A stretch of 64,000 nucleotides of DNA from the NCBI RefSeq assembly GCF_027922165.1, contig NZ_BSFD01000009.1, forward strand, positions 1 to 64,000. The letters run 5' to 3'. Positions within the stretch are counted from its first letter, which is position 1; every line of letters begins with the position of its first letter. Origin of the DNA: Brevundimonas intermedia. Lineage in GTDB: Bacteria > Pseudomonadota > Alphaproteobacteria > Caulobacterales > Caulobacteraceae. The notes beneath the pieces are model-generated. The model was not told the origin of the DNA. It was given only the letters and a program-made list of their open reading frames with translations, and ran no database searches. Below are positions 29,031 to 40,830 of this stretch, one piece after another. Both the position numbers and the translations under genes were made by a program.

Positions 29031-29723
29031 ATGAGCATGCCGATGTCTATCAAACGCTTCCGCAGCAGAATCCGGAAATTCCTCCGGATGAAACCAACTT
29101 CGACAGATCCCAGGGATCTTAAGGCACGGTTTACGGACGTGTATGAAAGGCGCTGCTGGGGATCGTCGGAATCCGCCTCGGGGCCTGGCTCGACCTTGGA
29201 CTCTGGGTCTGTCCATCGGGCGTTGCTCGTGCTGCCGCAAATGGTCGAAAGATATGGTATTCAGTCGATCGCCGATGTGCCGTGTGGCGACTTCAATTGG
29301 ATGCCGCAGTTCCTGAAGAACCATCCAGATATCGAATATACAGGCTATGATATTGTCGATGGTTTGATAGCGGAAAACCAAAAACGCTATCCCGAAGTGT
29401 CGTTTCGCGCTTTGGATATCACCACCCAGATACCGGCGCGCGCTGATTTGATCTTTTCCAAGGACATGGTGAATCATCTAGTCGAATCCGATGTTTGGAA
29501 GGCGATTGCAAACATGATCCGGTCCGGCGCCACCTATTTGCTAATCACCTCAAATGGCGACCCTGTTCCGAACGAGGAGCTCCCCCGCAACTTCGGGGGC
29601 ATGTCCAGGATTCTAAATTTGAGAATCGCGCCCTATGACTTCCCTGTCCCGCTCCACGACGATGGTTATCTGGCGATGTGGCGGACCTCCGATTTGGCTT
29701 TCGTCCTGGATCGCGCAGCTTGA
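29031..29723 (+). CDS. Small SAM-dependent methyltransferase-like protein
   Basis: A 230-residue protein; the ATG at 29031 is chosen because the open frame upstream only overlaps the phosphohexomutase gene. After a basic N-terminus (SIKRFRSRIRKFLRMK) it has a motif I-like IADVPCGDFNWM, then IEYTGYDIVDGLI and a motif IV-like ADLIFSKDMVNHLVE. This matches a class I fold in which the usual GxGxG is replaced by PCGDF. The substrate is unknown. GC is lower than in the flanking genes, which hints at transfer. Similar proteins occur near glycan genes. Confidence 0.75.
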   Translation: MSMPMSIKRFRSRIRKFLRMKPTSTDPRDLKARFTDVYERRCWGSSESASGPGSTLDSGSVHRALLVLPQMVERYGIQSIADVPCGDFNWMPQFLKNHPDIEYTGYDIVDGLIAENQKRYPEVSFRALDITTQIPARADLIFSKDMVNHLVESDVWKAIANMIRSGATYLLITSNGDPVPNEELPRNFGGMSRILNLRIAPYDFPVPLHDDGYLAMWRTSDLAFVLDRAA

Positions 29724-29778
29724 TCTGAACCAATCGACCCGATGACCGCTTCCTCCAGACCTGATGCTGGAGGCCCGA

Positions 29779-30042
29779 TTGCCGCACTTCTATTTTCACA
29801 CCGACAACGGCGATTGTATTCGGGATGATCAGGGCGAAGATCTGCCCGATGTCGAGGCTGCGCGTGAAGAGGCGGTAGCGGTTCTGGGGGAGATTCTGCG
29901 GTACAGGGGCGCGGCATTCTGGGAGACGGCTTCGTTCAGCGTGATCGTGACCGACGCCGATGGGCATACGGTGGTCAGCGTTACAGCCAAGGCGTCCGAC
30001 GCCCCGCCTGAGGGCTGGACGCTGGCAGAGAGCGGGACATGA
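29779..30042 (+). CDS. DUF6894 family small protein
   Basis: About 87 residues starting LPHFYFHTDNGDCIRDDQGE; the pattern 'P-x-FYFH ... D-x-x-G-x-x-LPD-x-x-AAR-x-EA' and the later FSVIVTDADGH are characteristic of the DUF6894 family, of unknown function and frequent in alphaproteobacteria. I prefer the TTG at 29779, preceded by GGAGG with 5-base spacing and placing the family motif at the start; an ATG at 29764 is the alternative. The end overlaps the next gene by four bases (ATGA), so it is coupled to a Crp/Fnr regulator. Confidence 0.75.
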   Translation: MPHFYFHTDNGDCIRDDQGEDLPDVEAAREEAVAVLGEILRYRGAAFWETASFSVIVTDADGHTVVSVTAKASDAPPEGWTLAESGT

Positions 30043-30782
30043 CCAAGCCCGGACCCCAACCGAAGATCGCTACACTGATCGACAAACTGTCCCAGCGTGA
30101 TCATGTCAGCCCGGAAGAGATTGAAGCGCTTCGAGACGTTCTGGGGACTCCCCAGGAGGTTCGCGGCGGCGTGGACATCGTCAAGGAGCACGCGCATCCC
30201 CAGCAGAGCACTCTGCTGATCTCTGGGTTCTCGGCGCGGTACAGCAGCCTTTCGGACGGCGGGCGCCAGATCACCGAGATCAATGTGCCCGGTGACTTCA
30301 TCGATCTGCACAGCCTGCTGATGAAGCAGATGGACCATGGCGTCGTGGCCCTGACCGACTGCGTCGTCGCACCGGCGCCCCATGTGAAGTTGATCGCCCT
30401 GACCGAACGCCACCCGCACCTGACACGGCTGCTGTGGCTGGACACGATCATCGATGCGGCCATCCACCGCCAATGGCTGGTCGCGATGGGTCGGCGCAGC
30501 GGCCTGGGCCATCTGGCCCACCTGATCTGCGAACTGTATCTGCGCCTCCAGGCGGTCGGTCAGTCCGGGCGACTGCGGTTCGATCTGCCCCTGACCCAGG
30601 CCGTACTGGCCGACGCCCTGGGCCTGTCCACCGTCCATGTCAGCCGTCTGGTCACCGAACTCCGGGGCGAAGGGGTGATCAACTGGAGCGGAGGCCAGGT
30701 CGAAATTCTGGACTGGCACAGGCTGGCGGAGATCGCAGAGTTCGACGCCACCTATCTGCGGCTACAGAACGAACCGGTCTGA
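30039..30782 (+). CDS. Crp/Fnr-family transcriptional regulator
   Basis: A 247-residue protein. The N-terminal two thirds form a cyclic-nucleotide-binding-like barrel (DIVKEHAHPQQSTLLISGF, EINVPGDFIDLHSLLM), and the C-terminus has a winged helix-turn-helix (LPLTQAVLADALGLSTVHVSRLVTEL). No Fnr-type cysteine cluster is seen, so an iron-sulfur oxygen sensor is unlikely. Such proteins are common in Caulobacterales in several copies, responding to stress or redox signals. It is coupled to the DUF6894 gene and followed by another Crp-like gene. Confidence 0.87.
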   Translation: MTKPGPQPKIATLIDKLSQRDHVSPEEIEALRDVLGTPQEVRGGVDIVKEHAHPQQSTLLISGFSARYSSLSDGGRQITEINVPGDFIDLHSLLMKQMDHGVVALTDCVVAPAPHVKLIALTERHPHLTRLLWLDTIIDAAIHRQWLVAMGRRSGLGHLAHLICELYLRLQAVGQSGRLRFDLPLTQAVLADALGLSTVHVSRLVTELRGEGVINWSGGQVEILDWHRLAEIAEFDATYLRLQNEPV

Positions 30783-31472
30783 CTTAATCCATGTTATCGC
30801 GCGCGACCCCGCTCTGGGGTTGATCGGCGTCATGTCCGAACAGAATCTCGCGCAAGCTCTGCTCTCCCGCTTGGCGGTTCAGGGCGTCGATCTGATGGAA
30901 CAACTGACCGCGTCCGGGGACCGCATCTCGCCGGTTCAGGACGGCCTGTCGGTCGTCACCCTGGTGCTAGAGGGCGCGGTGGCGCGGCAAGGGCGGGACT
31001 CCCTCTGCCTCGGGCTGGCCGGTCCGGGCGACCTTCTGAACTTTGACGCCGCTGTCGGGGGACTGGCGAAGGAAGACGGCTTGTGGCTGACCGCAGGGCG
31101 GCAGATCACGATCCCGGCGGCACGTTTGGTCGAGATGATCGAGCGTCCTACCCTGGTCGAGACCGCCCTGGCGGATCTGCGCCGCCGGATGGACGCCGCC
31201 CATGCAGAAGTGAAGCGTCAGGCGCGCGGAAGGGTCACGGAGCGTCTGGCAGCGCTGCTGCTCGATATCCATGGCTTGAGCCAGGCGATGGAAATACCGC
31301 TGCGCCAGAGCGACATCGCCGATCTTCTGGCCGTTCGCCGGGCCGGAATCTCAACCGCCGGCGGCGAGTTGCAGGCGGCAGGGGCCATTCGGGTCGGGCG
31401 GGCGGCGATCCGTCTTTGCGACGTTGACGCCCTGAGTACAGCGGCGGTCGGCGCCGCTCGCGAACGGGCGGC

Positions 31473-33287
<1,815 letters not shown>

Positions 33288-33466
33288 GCGCTGGGAACTC
33301 CGAGGAAGAAGGAAACAGAAGGGCGCCGCTTTGCACGGACGGCGATCCGGGGCTAAGCCACGCACCAGCCCCCACCGGCCGTCTATGCAATCTTAGGACG
33401 GACCGCACCTAAAAAGGGGTTTCGGAAGGTTTCCTGTTCGGGAACCGTCAGACGAAGGACCAGCCC

Positions 33467-34816
33467 GTGGGCGACAGGAAATATTTCGGCACCGACGGCA
33501 TTCGTGGGCGCGCCAACACCTATCCGATGACGGCCGAGGTCGCGCTGCGCGTGGGCCTGGCCGCCGGCAAGCTGTTCCGCACGGGCGACGACCGGCGCCA
33601 TCTGGTGGTGATCGGCAAGGATACGCGGCTGTCGGGCTATACGATCGAGCCGGCCCTCGTCGCCGGTTTCGCCTCGGTGGGCATGGACGTGCGGACCTTC
33701 GGCCCAGTGCCGACGCCGGGGGTGGCCATGCTGACCCGGTCGATGCGCGCCGACCTGGGGGTGATGATCTCGGCCTCGCACAACGACTATGCCGACAACG
33801 GGATCAAACTGTTCGGGCCGGACGGCTACAAGCTGTCGGACGAGATCGAGCTGAAGATCGAAGCCCTGATGGACGACGGCCTGGACCAGGGGCTGGCGCC
33901 GTCGAACAAGCTGGGCCGGGTCAAGCGGATCGACGACGCCCAGGCGCGCTATATCGAGATCGCCAAACAGGCCTTCCCCAAGCGGCTGAGCCTGCAGGGG
34001 CTGCGGATCGCCATCGATTGCGCCAATGGCGCCGGCTACAAGGTCGCGCCCACCACCCTGTTCGAGCTGGGGGCCGAGGTCTTCCCCGTGGGGGTCACGC
34101 CCAACGGAACCAATATCAACGCCGAATGCGGCTCGACCCATCCGGCCACCCTGGTCGAAGCGGTCAAACGCTACCGCGCCGACATCGGCATCGCTCTGGA
34201 CGGCGACGCCGACCGGCTGATCATCTGCGACGAAAAGGGCCAGGTGGTGGACGGGGACCAGATCATGGCCCTGGTCGGGCTGGACTGGGCAAAGCGCGGG
34301 CGACTGGCCGGGGGCGGGGTGGTGGCTACCGTCATGTCCAACTTGGGTCTGGAGCGTCGTCTGAAGGCCGAGGGTCTGACGCTGGAGCGCACCAAGGTCG
34401 GCGACCGCTATGTGATGGAGCGGATGCGCGAGGGCGGGTTCAACATCGGCGGCGAACAGTCGGGCCACATCATCCTGCACGACCACGCCACCACCGGCGA
34501 CGGACTGATGGCGGCCTTGCAGGTGCTGGCGGTTCTGGTCGAGGCTGGAAAACCGATGAGCGAACTGGCCCGCCAGTTCGATCCGGTGCCGCAGAAGCTG
34601 GAGAATGTCCGCTTCACCGCCGGCAAGCCGCTGGAGAACGACACGGTCAAGGCGGCCATCGCCGAGGCCGAGGCGGCGCTGAACGGTTCGGGACGACTGC
34701 TGGTCCGGCCCTCGGGCACGGAGAAACTGATCCGCGTCATGGCGGAGGGCGACGACGCGGCCCTGGTCAAGCGGGTGGTGTCGGACGTGTCTGCGGCGGT
34801 GAAGGCGGCGGGCTGA
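33467..34816 (+). CDS. glmM: Phosphoglucosamine mutase
   Basis: A 449-residue GlmM starting with GTG at 33467 ([14 protein letters not shown], the normal N-terminus). The phosphoserine loop is ISASHND with S104, the metal loop GDADR follows ALD, and the end has [13 protein letters not shown]. It converts glucosamine 6-phosphate to the 1-phosphate for UDP-GlcNAc synthesis, the step after GlmS. In many alphaproteobacteria glmM follows ftsH; here it is back to back with glmS. Confidence 0.96.
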   Translation: MGDRKYFGTDGIRGRANTYPMTAEVALRVGLAAGKLFRTGDDRRHLVVIGKDTRLSGYTIEPALVAGFASVGMDVRTFGPVPTPGVAMLTRSMRADLGVMISASHNDYADNGIKLFGPDGYKLSDEIELKIEALMDDGLDQGLAPSNKLGRVKRIDDAQARYIEIAKQAFPKRLSLQGLRIAIDCANGAGYKVAPTTLFELGAEVFPVGVTPNGTNINAECGSTHPATLVEAVKRYRADIGIALDGDADRLIICDEKGQVVDGDQIMALVGLDWAKRGRLAGGGVVATVMSNLGLERRLKAEGLTLERTKVGDRYVMERMREGGFNIGGEQSGHIILHDHATTGDGLMAALQVLAVLVEAGKPMSELARQFDPVPQKLENVRFTAGKPLENDTVKAAIAEAEAALNGSGRLLVRPSGTEKLIRVMAEGDDAALVKRVVSDVSAAVKAAG

Positions 34817-34822
34817 CAGCCT

Positions 34823-34990
34823 CCCTCTCCCGGCGGGAGAGGGCTTGAGCGCACGGCGGCGAAGCCGTCGTTCTGGCGCGACCCGAAGCGCGGCGCGAAG
34901 CAGCCAAAGAGTGAGGGCTCCGGTGGTGCGAGCTGGCCCACCGGCGGAACCCTCATCCGGCCCTCCGGGCCACCTTCTGCCTATGGGAGC
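34823..34990. repeat. Dispersed palindromic repeat after glmM
   Basis: It begins with a perfect 9-base hairpin, CCCTCTCCC-ggc-GGGAGAGGG (34823-34843), and continues with further inverted segments up to the CATCCGGCCCTCCGGG region. This style of intergenic repeat (CCCTCTCCC ... AACCCTCATCCGGC ... GGGCCACCTTCT) is widespread in alphaproteobacterial genomes. The first hairpin lies 6 bases after the glmM stop and may help end transcription, though no T run follows. No gene is seen between 34817 and 35078. Confidence 0.6.
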
Positions 34991-35078
34991 AGGACGGGGC
35001 CTGCCTGTCCGCGATTTCACTTGCGGGGCGGAGCGACCGGCGCTCCATTGGCGCCAGACATATTCGCTGGGGCCTTCC

Positions 35079-36914
35079 ATGATCGACCGTCGCCGCCTTC
35101 TTCTGTCCGCCGCCGCAGGCGCGGGCCTCGCCGCCGCCAATGGTCAGGCATGGGCGCTGAACGCGCCGGCCGGCGACGCCGGCCAGGCCAAGGCCGCGCT
35201 GGCCGCCTTTATGGACCAGGCCTTCGAACAGACCCTGGATCTCAGCCCTGAGGCCGTGACCGCCTTCGGTCTGGACAATGGCGCGCGCGCCGCCGCCAAG
35301 TCCCAGCTGACCGCGCCGACTCTGGAGAACGAAGAGAAGTTCCGCGCCTTCACCAAGGCCCAGCGCGCCGCCCTGACCGCCTTGGACCGCGCGTCGATGG
35401 ACGCCCAGGACGGCATCTATTACGACACCATCGCCGACAATCTGGATGGGGTGATCGCCACCTTCGCCATTCCCTATGGCCAGGGCGGATGGCCCAATCC
35501 CTATCGGGTCAGCCAGCAGGGCGGGGCCTATCAGTCGACGCCCGACTTCCTGGCCAACCAGCACACGATCGAGACGGCCGCCGACGCCGACGCCTATGTG
35601 GCCCGCGTGGCGGCCTTCGCCGAGGTCCTGAGCGCCGAGACCGAGCGGCTGCGTGAAGACTACGCCCTGGGCGTGATCCCGCCGGACTTCATCCTGGCCA
35701 AGGCTATCGGCCAGCAGGACGGCATACTGGCCACCAACACCGCCGCCTCGCCCATGGTCGCCTCGGTGGTGGATCGGACGAAGGCCAAGGGCCTGTCGGG
35801 CGACTGGGGCGCCCAGGTCGAGGCCCTGCTGACCCAGAAGGTCTATCCCGCCCTCTCGGCCCAGAACGCCTTGTTGAAGGCGGCCCTGCCGCGCGCAGGA
35901 CATGAGGCCTCGGTTCGTCGCCTGCCGCAGGGGCAGCAGTATTACGCCAACAGCCTGCGCTTCATCACCACCACCCGACTGACGGCGGACGAGATCCACC
36001 GCACCGGCCGCGCTCAGATGGCCGAGCTGAGCGCTCGCGCCGACACCCTGCTGCAGGCCCAGGGCCTGACCCAGGGAACGGTCGCCGAACGGATCCGCGC
36101 CCTGGGCCAGGATCCGAAATACGTCTATCCCAACACCGACGCCGGCAAGGCCGAACTGATCGAGAAGCTGAACGATCAGATGGCCGATATGCAGGCCCGT
36201 CTGCCCAGCGCCTTCGGCCGCCTGCCCAAGGCCTCGGTCCAGATCAAGCGCGTGCCGCCCGAGGTCGAGGCCGGCGCGCCGATGGGCTACTACAACTCGC
36301 CCAGCCTGGATGGGACGCGGCCGGGCATCTATTGGATCAATCTGAAGGACACGGCGGAGTGGCCGTCCTGGACCCTGCCGACCCTGACCTATCACGAGGC
36401 GGCGCCGGGCCACCATCTGCAGATCAGCCTGCAGCAGGAGAGTGCGGCGGCGCCCAAGTTCATGAATCTGCTGGGCTTTGCGTCCTATGTCGAGGGATGG
36501 GGCCTGTACGCCGAACAGCTGGCCGACGAGCTGGGGGCCTATGAGAACGATCCGGTGGGGCAGATCGGCTATATCCAGTCGCTGATGTTCCGCTCCGCCC
36601 GTCTGGTGGTGGACACCGGCATCCATTCCAAGGGCTGGAGCCGCGAACAGGGCATACAGTACATGATGGAAGCCTATGGCGATCAGGAAGGGGCCGCCGT
36701 GTCCGAGGTCGAGCGCTATTGCGGCTGGCCGGGTCAGGCCTGCGCCTACAAGGTCGGTCACAACGAATGGGTCAGGCTGCGCGAAAAGGCCAAGACGAGC
36801 CTGGGCGGCAAGTTCGACCTGAAGGGCTTCCACGACACGGCCCTGGCCGCTGGGGGCGTGCCGCTGTCGGTGCTGGAGCGGATCGTGGACGGCTGGATCG
36901 CGACGCAGGCCTAG
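35079..36914 (+). CDS. Tat-exported DUF885 protein, putative metallopeptidase (copy 1)
   Basis: A 611-residue DUF885 protein. The start at 35079 gives a twin-arginine signal (IDRRRLLLSAAAGAGLAAA) ending near AWA at 24-26; open frame upstream is repeat sequence. The motif TYHEAAPGHHLQ resembles HExxH-type zinc sites (HE-x-x-x-GH), and GWGLYAEQLADELG supplies a likely third ligand region. DUF885 proteins are thought to be periplasmic peptidases, but a substrate is not known. The next gene is a close paralogue, 25 bases downstream. Confidence 0.87.
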   Translation: MIDRRRLLLSAAAGAGLAAANGQAWALNAPAGDAGQAKAALAAFMDQAFEQTLDLSPEAVTAFGLDNGARAAAKSQLTAPTLENEEKFRAFTKAQRAALTALDRASMDAQDGIYYDTIADNLDGVIATFAIPYGQGGWPNPYRVSQQGGAYQSTPDFLANQHTIETAADADAYVARVAAFAEVLSAETERLREDYALGVIPPDFILAKAIGQQDGILATNTAASPMVASVVDRTKAKGLSGDWGAQVEALLTQKVYPALSAQNALLKAALPRAGHEASVRRLPQGQQYYANSLRFITTTRLTADEIHRTGRAQMAELSARADTLLQAQGLTQGTVAERIRALGQDPKYVYPNTDAGKAELIEKLNDQMADMQARLPSAFGRLPKASVQIKRVPPEVEAGAPMGYYNSPSLDGTRPGIYWINLKDTAEWPSWTLPTLTYHEAAPGHHLQISLQQESAAAPKFMNLLGFASYVEGWGLYAEQLADELGAYENDPVGQIGYIQSLMFRSARLVVDTGIHSKGWSREQGIQYMMEAYGDQEGAAVSEVERYCGWPGQACAYKVGHNEWVRLREKAKTSLGGKFDLKGFHDTALAAGGVPLSVLERIVDGWIATQA

Positions 36915-36939
36915 GCCTGCGATGGCCGAGGAGGCTGAG

Positions 36940-38769
36940 ATGATCGACCGACGCCAACTGTTGAAGACGGGCGCTCTGGCGAGCGTTGCAGCATTCGCCG
37001 CGCCGGCCTTTGCACGCGCCCAGACGGCGGCGGCGGACGCCGTCGTCGCCCGGATCGGCGAGCAGGCCGTCGATATCAATCCGCAGCTGGCGACCAATCT
37101 CGGCCTCGACACAGGAGCCCGCGCCGGCCTGAAATCCGCCCTGGCGGGGCGGGGCCTTCAGGACCGAGCCAAGGCGATCGCCCTCAACGAGGCCTGGCTG
37201 GCCGAGATCCGCGCCGTCGACGCCTCGACCTTGACTGGCCAGAGCGCCGCCAGTTTCGAAGTGGTTCGTTTCCAGGCCGAGGCTCTCGATGCGGCAAAGG
37301 GTTTCGGCTACGGCGATTTCGGCTTCGTCGATCCCAGCGTGTATCCGCTTCAGCCCTATACGGTCTCCCAGCTGACCGGCGCCTATCAGGCGACGCCGGA
37401 TTTCCTCGACACCCAGCATTCGATCGAGACCGCCGCCGACGCAGACGCCTATCTGTCTCGCCTCTCGGCGTTCGCACAGGTTCTGGGTCAGGAGACCGAG
37501 GCCAGCGGCCTAGACGCGGATCGCGGCGTGATTCCGCCGATCTTCATCGTCGCCAAGGCGCTGGACCAGATGCGGGCCTTGCGTGCGCCGACCGCCGCCG
37601 AGGCCGGCCTGACGCGCAGCATCGCCCGACGCACTGCGGAGAAGGGCATCGCTGGCGATTGGTCGGAGCGCGCCGCCGTCATCGTCGAGCGAGAGATTTA
37701 TCCCGCGCTGGAGCGACAGATCGCCCTGCTCGAGACCTGGAGGCCTCGCGCCACGACCGACGCGGGCCTCTGGGCCCGGCCTCAGGGCGAGGCCTATTAC
37801 GCCGCCAATCTGCGGCTGATGACCACCACCGATCTCGACCCCGAGACCATCCATCAGATGGGGCTGGACCAGTCGCGCGACATTCTCTCACGCATGGACG
37901 CCCTGCTGAAGGCCGAGGGCATGACCGAGGGGACAGTCGGTCGGCGAATGGCCGCCCTGGGCCGACAGCCGTCGCAGATCTATCCGAACACCGATGCGGG
38001 CAAGGCCCAGATCCTGGCGGATCTGAACGCCCAGATCGCCGACATGGAGGCTCGGCTTCCGCAGTATTTCGGACGGCTGCCGAAAGCGAGGGTGGAGGTC
38101 CGCCGCGTCCCCGCCGCCATCGAGGCCGGGGCGCCGGGCGGCTATGCCGTGGCGCCCAGTCTGGACGGGTCGCGACCGGGCGCCTTCTATATAAATCTGC
38201 GCGACACGGCCGAGTGTCCGCGCTTCAGCCTGCCGACCCTGGCCTATCATGAGGCGCTGCCGGGGCATCATCTCCAGGGCACGTTGGCGATCGAAAACAC
38301 CCGCCTGCCTTTGATCTCGAAGGCGCTTTTCTTCAGCGCCCACGGTGAAGGCTGGGCGCTGTATTCGGAGCAGCTGGCCGACGAGATGGGCGTCTACGCC
38401 GAGGACCGTTTCGGGGAACTGGGCTATCTGCAGAGCCTGTTGTTCCGCGCCTCGCGCCTGGTGGCCGACACCGGATTGCACCACAAGCGCTGGAGCCGGG
38501 AACAGGCGATCCGCTATATGGTGGATACGGGCGGCGACGAGGAAAGCGCCATAGCCACCGAGATTGATCGATACTGCGTCTGGCCCGGCCAGGCCTGCAG
38601 CTACAAGGTCGGACATACCGAATGGGTGCGTCTGCGCGAAAAGGCGAGGACGAGCCTGGGCGACCGGTTCGATATCAAGGGCTTTCACGACAAGACCCTG
38701 GCCGCCGGCGGCGTGCCCCTGTCGGTGCTGGAGCGGATCGTGGACGGCTGGATCGCGACCCAGGCTTAG
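36940..38769 (+). CDS. Tat-exported DUF885 protein, putative metallopeptidase (copy 2)
   Basis: A 609-residue paralogue of the preceding gene. The ATG at 36940 has an AGGAGG-like site and starts a Tat signal (IDRRQLLKTGALASVAAF, cleavage near AFARA). The zinc-like motif is AYHEALPGHHLQ, followed by GEGWALYSEQLADEMG. The last 55 residues are almost identical to copy 1, ending VLERIVDGWIATQA in both, and the DNA there differs at only a few bases, more alike than the N-terminal halves. Tandem duplication with possible gene conversion of the 3' ends is likely. Confidence 0.87.
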   Translation: MIDRRQLLKTGALASVAAFAAPAFARAQTAAADAVVARIGEQAVDINPQLATNLGLDTGARAGLKSALAGRGLQDRAKAIALNEAWLAEIRAVDASTLTGQSAASFEVVRFQAEALDAAKGFGYGDFGFVDPSVYPLQPYTVSQLTGAYQATPDFLDTQHSIETAADADAYLSRLSAFAQVLGQETEASGLDADRGVIPPIFIVAKALDQMRALRAPTAAEAGLTRSIARRTAEKGIAGDWSERAAVIVEREIYPALERQIALLETWRPRATTDAGLWARPQGEAYYAANLRLMTTTDLDPETIHQMGLDQSRDILSRMDALLKAEGMTEGTVGRRMAALGRQPSQIYPNTDAGKAQILADLNAQIADMEARLPQYFGRLPKARVEVRRVPAAIEAGAPGGYAVAPSLDGSRPGAFYINLRDTAECPRFSLPTLAYHEALPGHHLQGTLAIENTRLPLISKALFFSAHGEGWALYSEQLADEMGVYAEDRFGELGYLQSLLFRASRLVADTGLHHKRWSREQAIRYMVDTGGDEESAIATEIDRYCVWPGQACSYKVGHTEWVRLREKARTSLGDRFDIKGFHDKTLAAGGVPLSVLERIVDGWIATQA

Positions 38770-38776
38770 TGGGGGA

Positions 38777-39685
38777 CTAGTCGGAGACCGTCAGCCCGTC
38801 GATCCGGCGCAGACGATTGTGGATGTCGGTGGCGGCGACGGCCGCCTCGGCCGTGGCGACGGCGATCTGGTTGAGGCCGCGCACCACGTCGCCGGCGGCA
38901 TAGAGTCCCGGCACGCTGGTGGCCTGATGCAGATCGACCTCGAGCCGGCCGTCGGGCGCCAGACGGGCGTCGAGGCCCTGCGCCAGTTCGGCATTGGGCG
39001 ACGTGCCCAGGGCGGAATAGACCAGATCGAAGGCGCGGGTCCGGCCGCCCCAGCCCAGGGCGGTGACCCGGTCCTGTTCCAGATTGACGGCCTCCAACGG
39101 TGCGACGATCAGCTCGACGCCCAGCCGGTCCAGTTCCTCGTGCCGGGTCAAAGCCTGGGGCGGCCCGATATGGATCAGCGTCACCCGGTCGGAATAGGTG
39201 CGCAGGAAGGCGGCTTCGCGCGCCCCCTTGTCGTCGTGGCCGATGACGGCGACCGCCTTGTCGGTCGCCTCGTAGCCGTCGCAGATGGGGCAGATGCGGA
39301 CCAGGGCGCGCTGAACCGCCCGCTCCACGCCCGGCAGGTCGGGGTGGTGATCGACGACGCCCGTCGCCAGAAGCACCGCTCGGGCGCGGATCTCACGGCC
39401 TTGGACGTGGGCGACGAAGCCGTCGCCGTCGTGGGCCAAACGCTCGACCCGGCCGGGTTCGATGACCGCCCCGAACTCCTCGGCCTGTTCGCGCATCCGC
39501 GTCAGGATGTCCGCGCCGGAGACGCCGGAGGGAAAGCCCGGCATATTGTGGCTCAACGGGATCCAGCAGGCGCGGGGCTCGCCGGCGTCGATCACCAGGG
39601 TGCGGCGCCGGAACCGGCCGAGATAGGTCGCCGCCGTCAGGCCGGCCGGGCCGGCGCCGATGATCAGAACCTCAGTATCCGTCAT
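38777..39685 (-). CDS. Thioredoxin-reductase-like FAD/NAD(P) oxidoreductase
   Basis: A 302-residue flavoprotein; the start at 39685 (MTDTEVLIIGAGPAGLTAA) overlaps the upstream stop as ATGA. It has the FAD motif GAGPAGLTAATYL, the CxxC-like CPICDGYE in the middle and the NAD(P) region VAVIGHDDKGAREAAFLRTY, which lacks the usual GGGxSA. The end GLYAAGDVV is typical. The odd pyridine-nucleotide motif (GHDDKG) suggests that it is not a standard thioredoxin reductase. Coupling to a periplasmic lipoprotein gene is unusual. Confidence 0.8.
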   Translation of the reverse strand: MTDTEVLIIGAGPAGLTAATYLGRFRRRTLVIDAGEPRACWIPLSHNMPGFPSGVSGADILTRMREQAEEFGAVIEPGRVERLAHDGDGFVAHVQGREIRARAVLLATGVVDHHPDLPGVERAVQRALVRICPICDGYEATDKAVAVIGHDDKGAREAAFLRTYSDRVTLIHIGPPQALTRHEELDRLGVELIVAPLEAVNLEQDRVTALGWGGRTRAFDLVYSALGTSPNAELAQGLDARLAPDGRLEVDLHQATSVPGLYAAGDVVRGLNQIAVATAEAAVAATDIHNRLRRIDGLTVSD

Positions 39686-40830
39686 CGGGTGCGCCAGGCG
39701 ACGGGCCACAGGTCATTGGGGACGCCGGCGCAATTCCCCATCGAACTCTCACGCGTCAGGGCGAAGCGGTCGCCGGTCCAGGCCCAGGTCTGGAGCGCGC
39801 CGCAGTCCCCGATGCCCCGGCCCTTGGCGAAGGCGGAGAGGGTGCGGGTCTCGGGATCATAGGCGCCGTTGATGGTGGTGTTGTCCGCCATGACCGGGTT
39901 CGCGCCCGGTCCGGCGGTTCCGACCAAGGCGACGGGACGGGGCTCGCGTCCGTCCGGCCCGGTCAGGTACCAGAAGTGGGTCAGGTTGTAGGCGCCTGAT
40001 CCGCAAGCCACCGCCCACAGCACCGTTCGGGCGTCCAACCGTGCGGACGAGACTCCGTCGCCTATGCCGGACATCTGCGACTCCTTGAGGCAGTCGCCCA
40101 CCTCCCTTCGAGCGCGCAGGGTTGCGGGCAGGGTCTGGCCGCTGTCGCCGAAACCGGTCTGATCGATGCGGGGCGCGACCGGGACGGTCGGCAGGGGCGG
40201 GGCCACAGGGACGCTTGAGGCGGGGCGATCGCCCCGGCGGATCAGGGCGGTGGTCGTGCCCAGGCGGCCCTGTTTCTCGTCGATCCAAAGCAGGGCGGCG
40301 GCGGCCCCGTTCAGGGAGACAGCCTGGGTCGTCGCGCCCTTGATCGTCATCGAACGGCCCTGGGCCATCGCATCGATGAGGGGGATGGTGTCGGAGCGGA
40401 TGCGGCCGACCGGCGTCTGGCCGCCGTTGTCCAGGGTCGCCGGGAAGGCGCGGTCGTCGATCTGAAGGCCGACGGCGGTCGAGGCGGGCGCGTCGCTGTC
40501 CGGCCAATAGCCGAAGGCGACCTCCGGCCTGGCGTCGGGGCCCGGCGGCAAGGCGATGCGGACCCAGCCCGCCGCAAAGTCGGGTGCAAAGCCGAAGGCC
40601 CAGCAGGTCCCGTCGTTGCTGCAGGTGGCGCTCCAGTCCCGGAACTGGCGCGTTTCGCTCCGGGTCTGCAGCACGGCCGGCGCCGACGGTGTCGCCGTCG
40701 TCCCGGAAGCGGCGGGCTGGCTCGGACCGGGACGCGGCGCGGGCTCTCGATCGCCACATGCCGCGACCGCTGCGGCGGAAATCGTCAACGCCGCCAGGGC
40801 GCCCCTACGAAACAGACCCATGATCCTCAT
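39682..40830 (-). CDS. DUF1176 lipoprotein
   Basis: A 382-residue protein with a lipoprotein signal (LAALTISAAAVAACGDR, lipobox AAC at about residue 25; in-frame Met at 1 and 4). A proline- and threonine-rich linker follows to about residue 55. The body has the DUF1176 pattern: FRDWSATCSNDGTCWAFGF, a TALIRRGDRP centre and a C-terminal GDCGALQTWAWTGDRF with GVPNDLWPVAWRTR at the end. Six or more cysteines suggest disulfides. The function is unknown. ATGA overlaps link it to genes on both sides. Confidence 0.8.
   Translation of the reverse strand: MRIMGLFRRGALAALTISAAAVAACGDREPAPRPGPSQPAASGTTATPSAPAVLQTRSETRQFRDWSATCSNDGTCWAFGFAPDFAAGWVRIALPPGPDARPEVAFGYWPDSDAPASTAVGLQIDDRAFPATLDNGGQTPVGRIRSDTIPLIDAMAQGRSMTIKGATTQAVSLNGAAAALLWIDEKQGRLGTTTALIRRGDRPASSVPVAPPLPTVPVAPRIDQTGFGDSGQTLPATLRARREVGDCLKESQMSGIGDGVSSARLDARTVLWAVACGSGAYNLTHFWYLTGPDGREPRPVALVGTAGPGANPVMADNTTINGAYDPETRTLSAFAKGRGIGDCGALQTWAWTGDRFALTRESSMGNCAGVPNDLWPVAWRTR

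Noticed and set aside
33288..33466. A glmS-type ribozyme or riboswitch in the glmS-glmM gap
   Set aside because: The ribozyme is known from Gram-positive bacteria and I see none of its conserved core here.
34845..35078. N-terminal extension of the first DUF885 gene
   Set aside because: The extension translates dispersed repeat sequence and would bury the Tat signal that starts at 35079.
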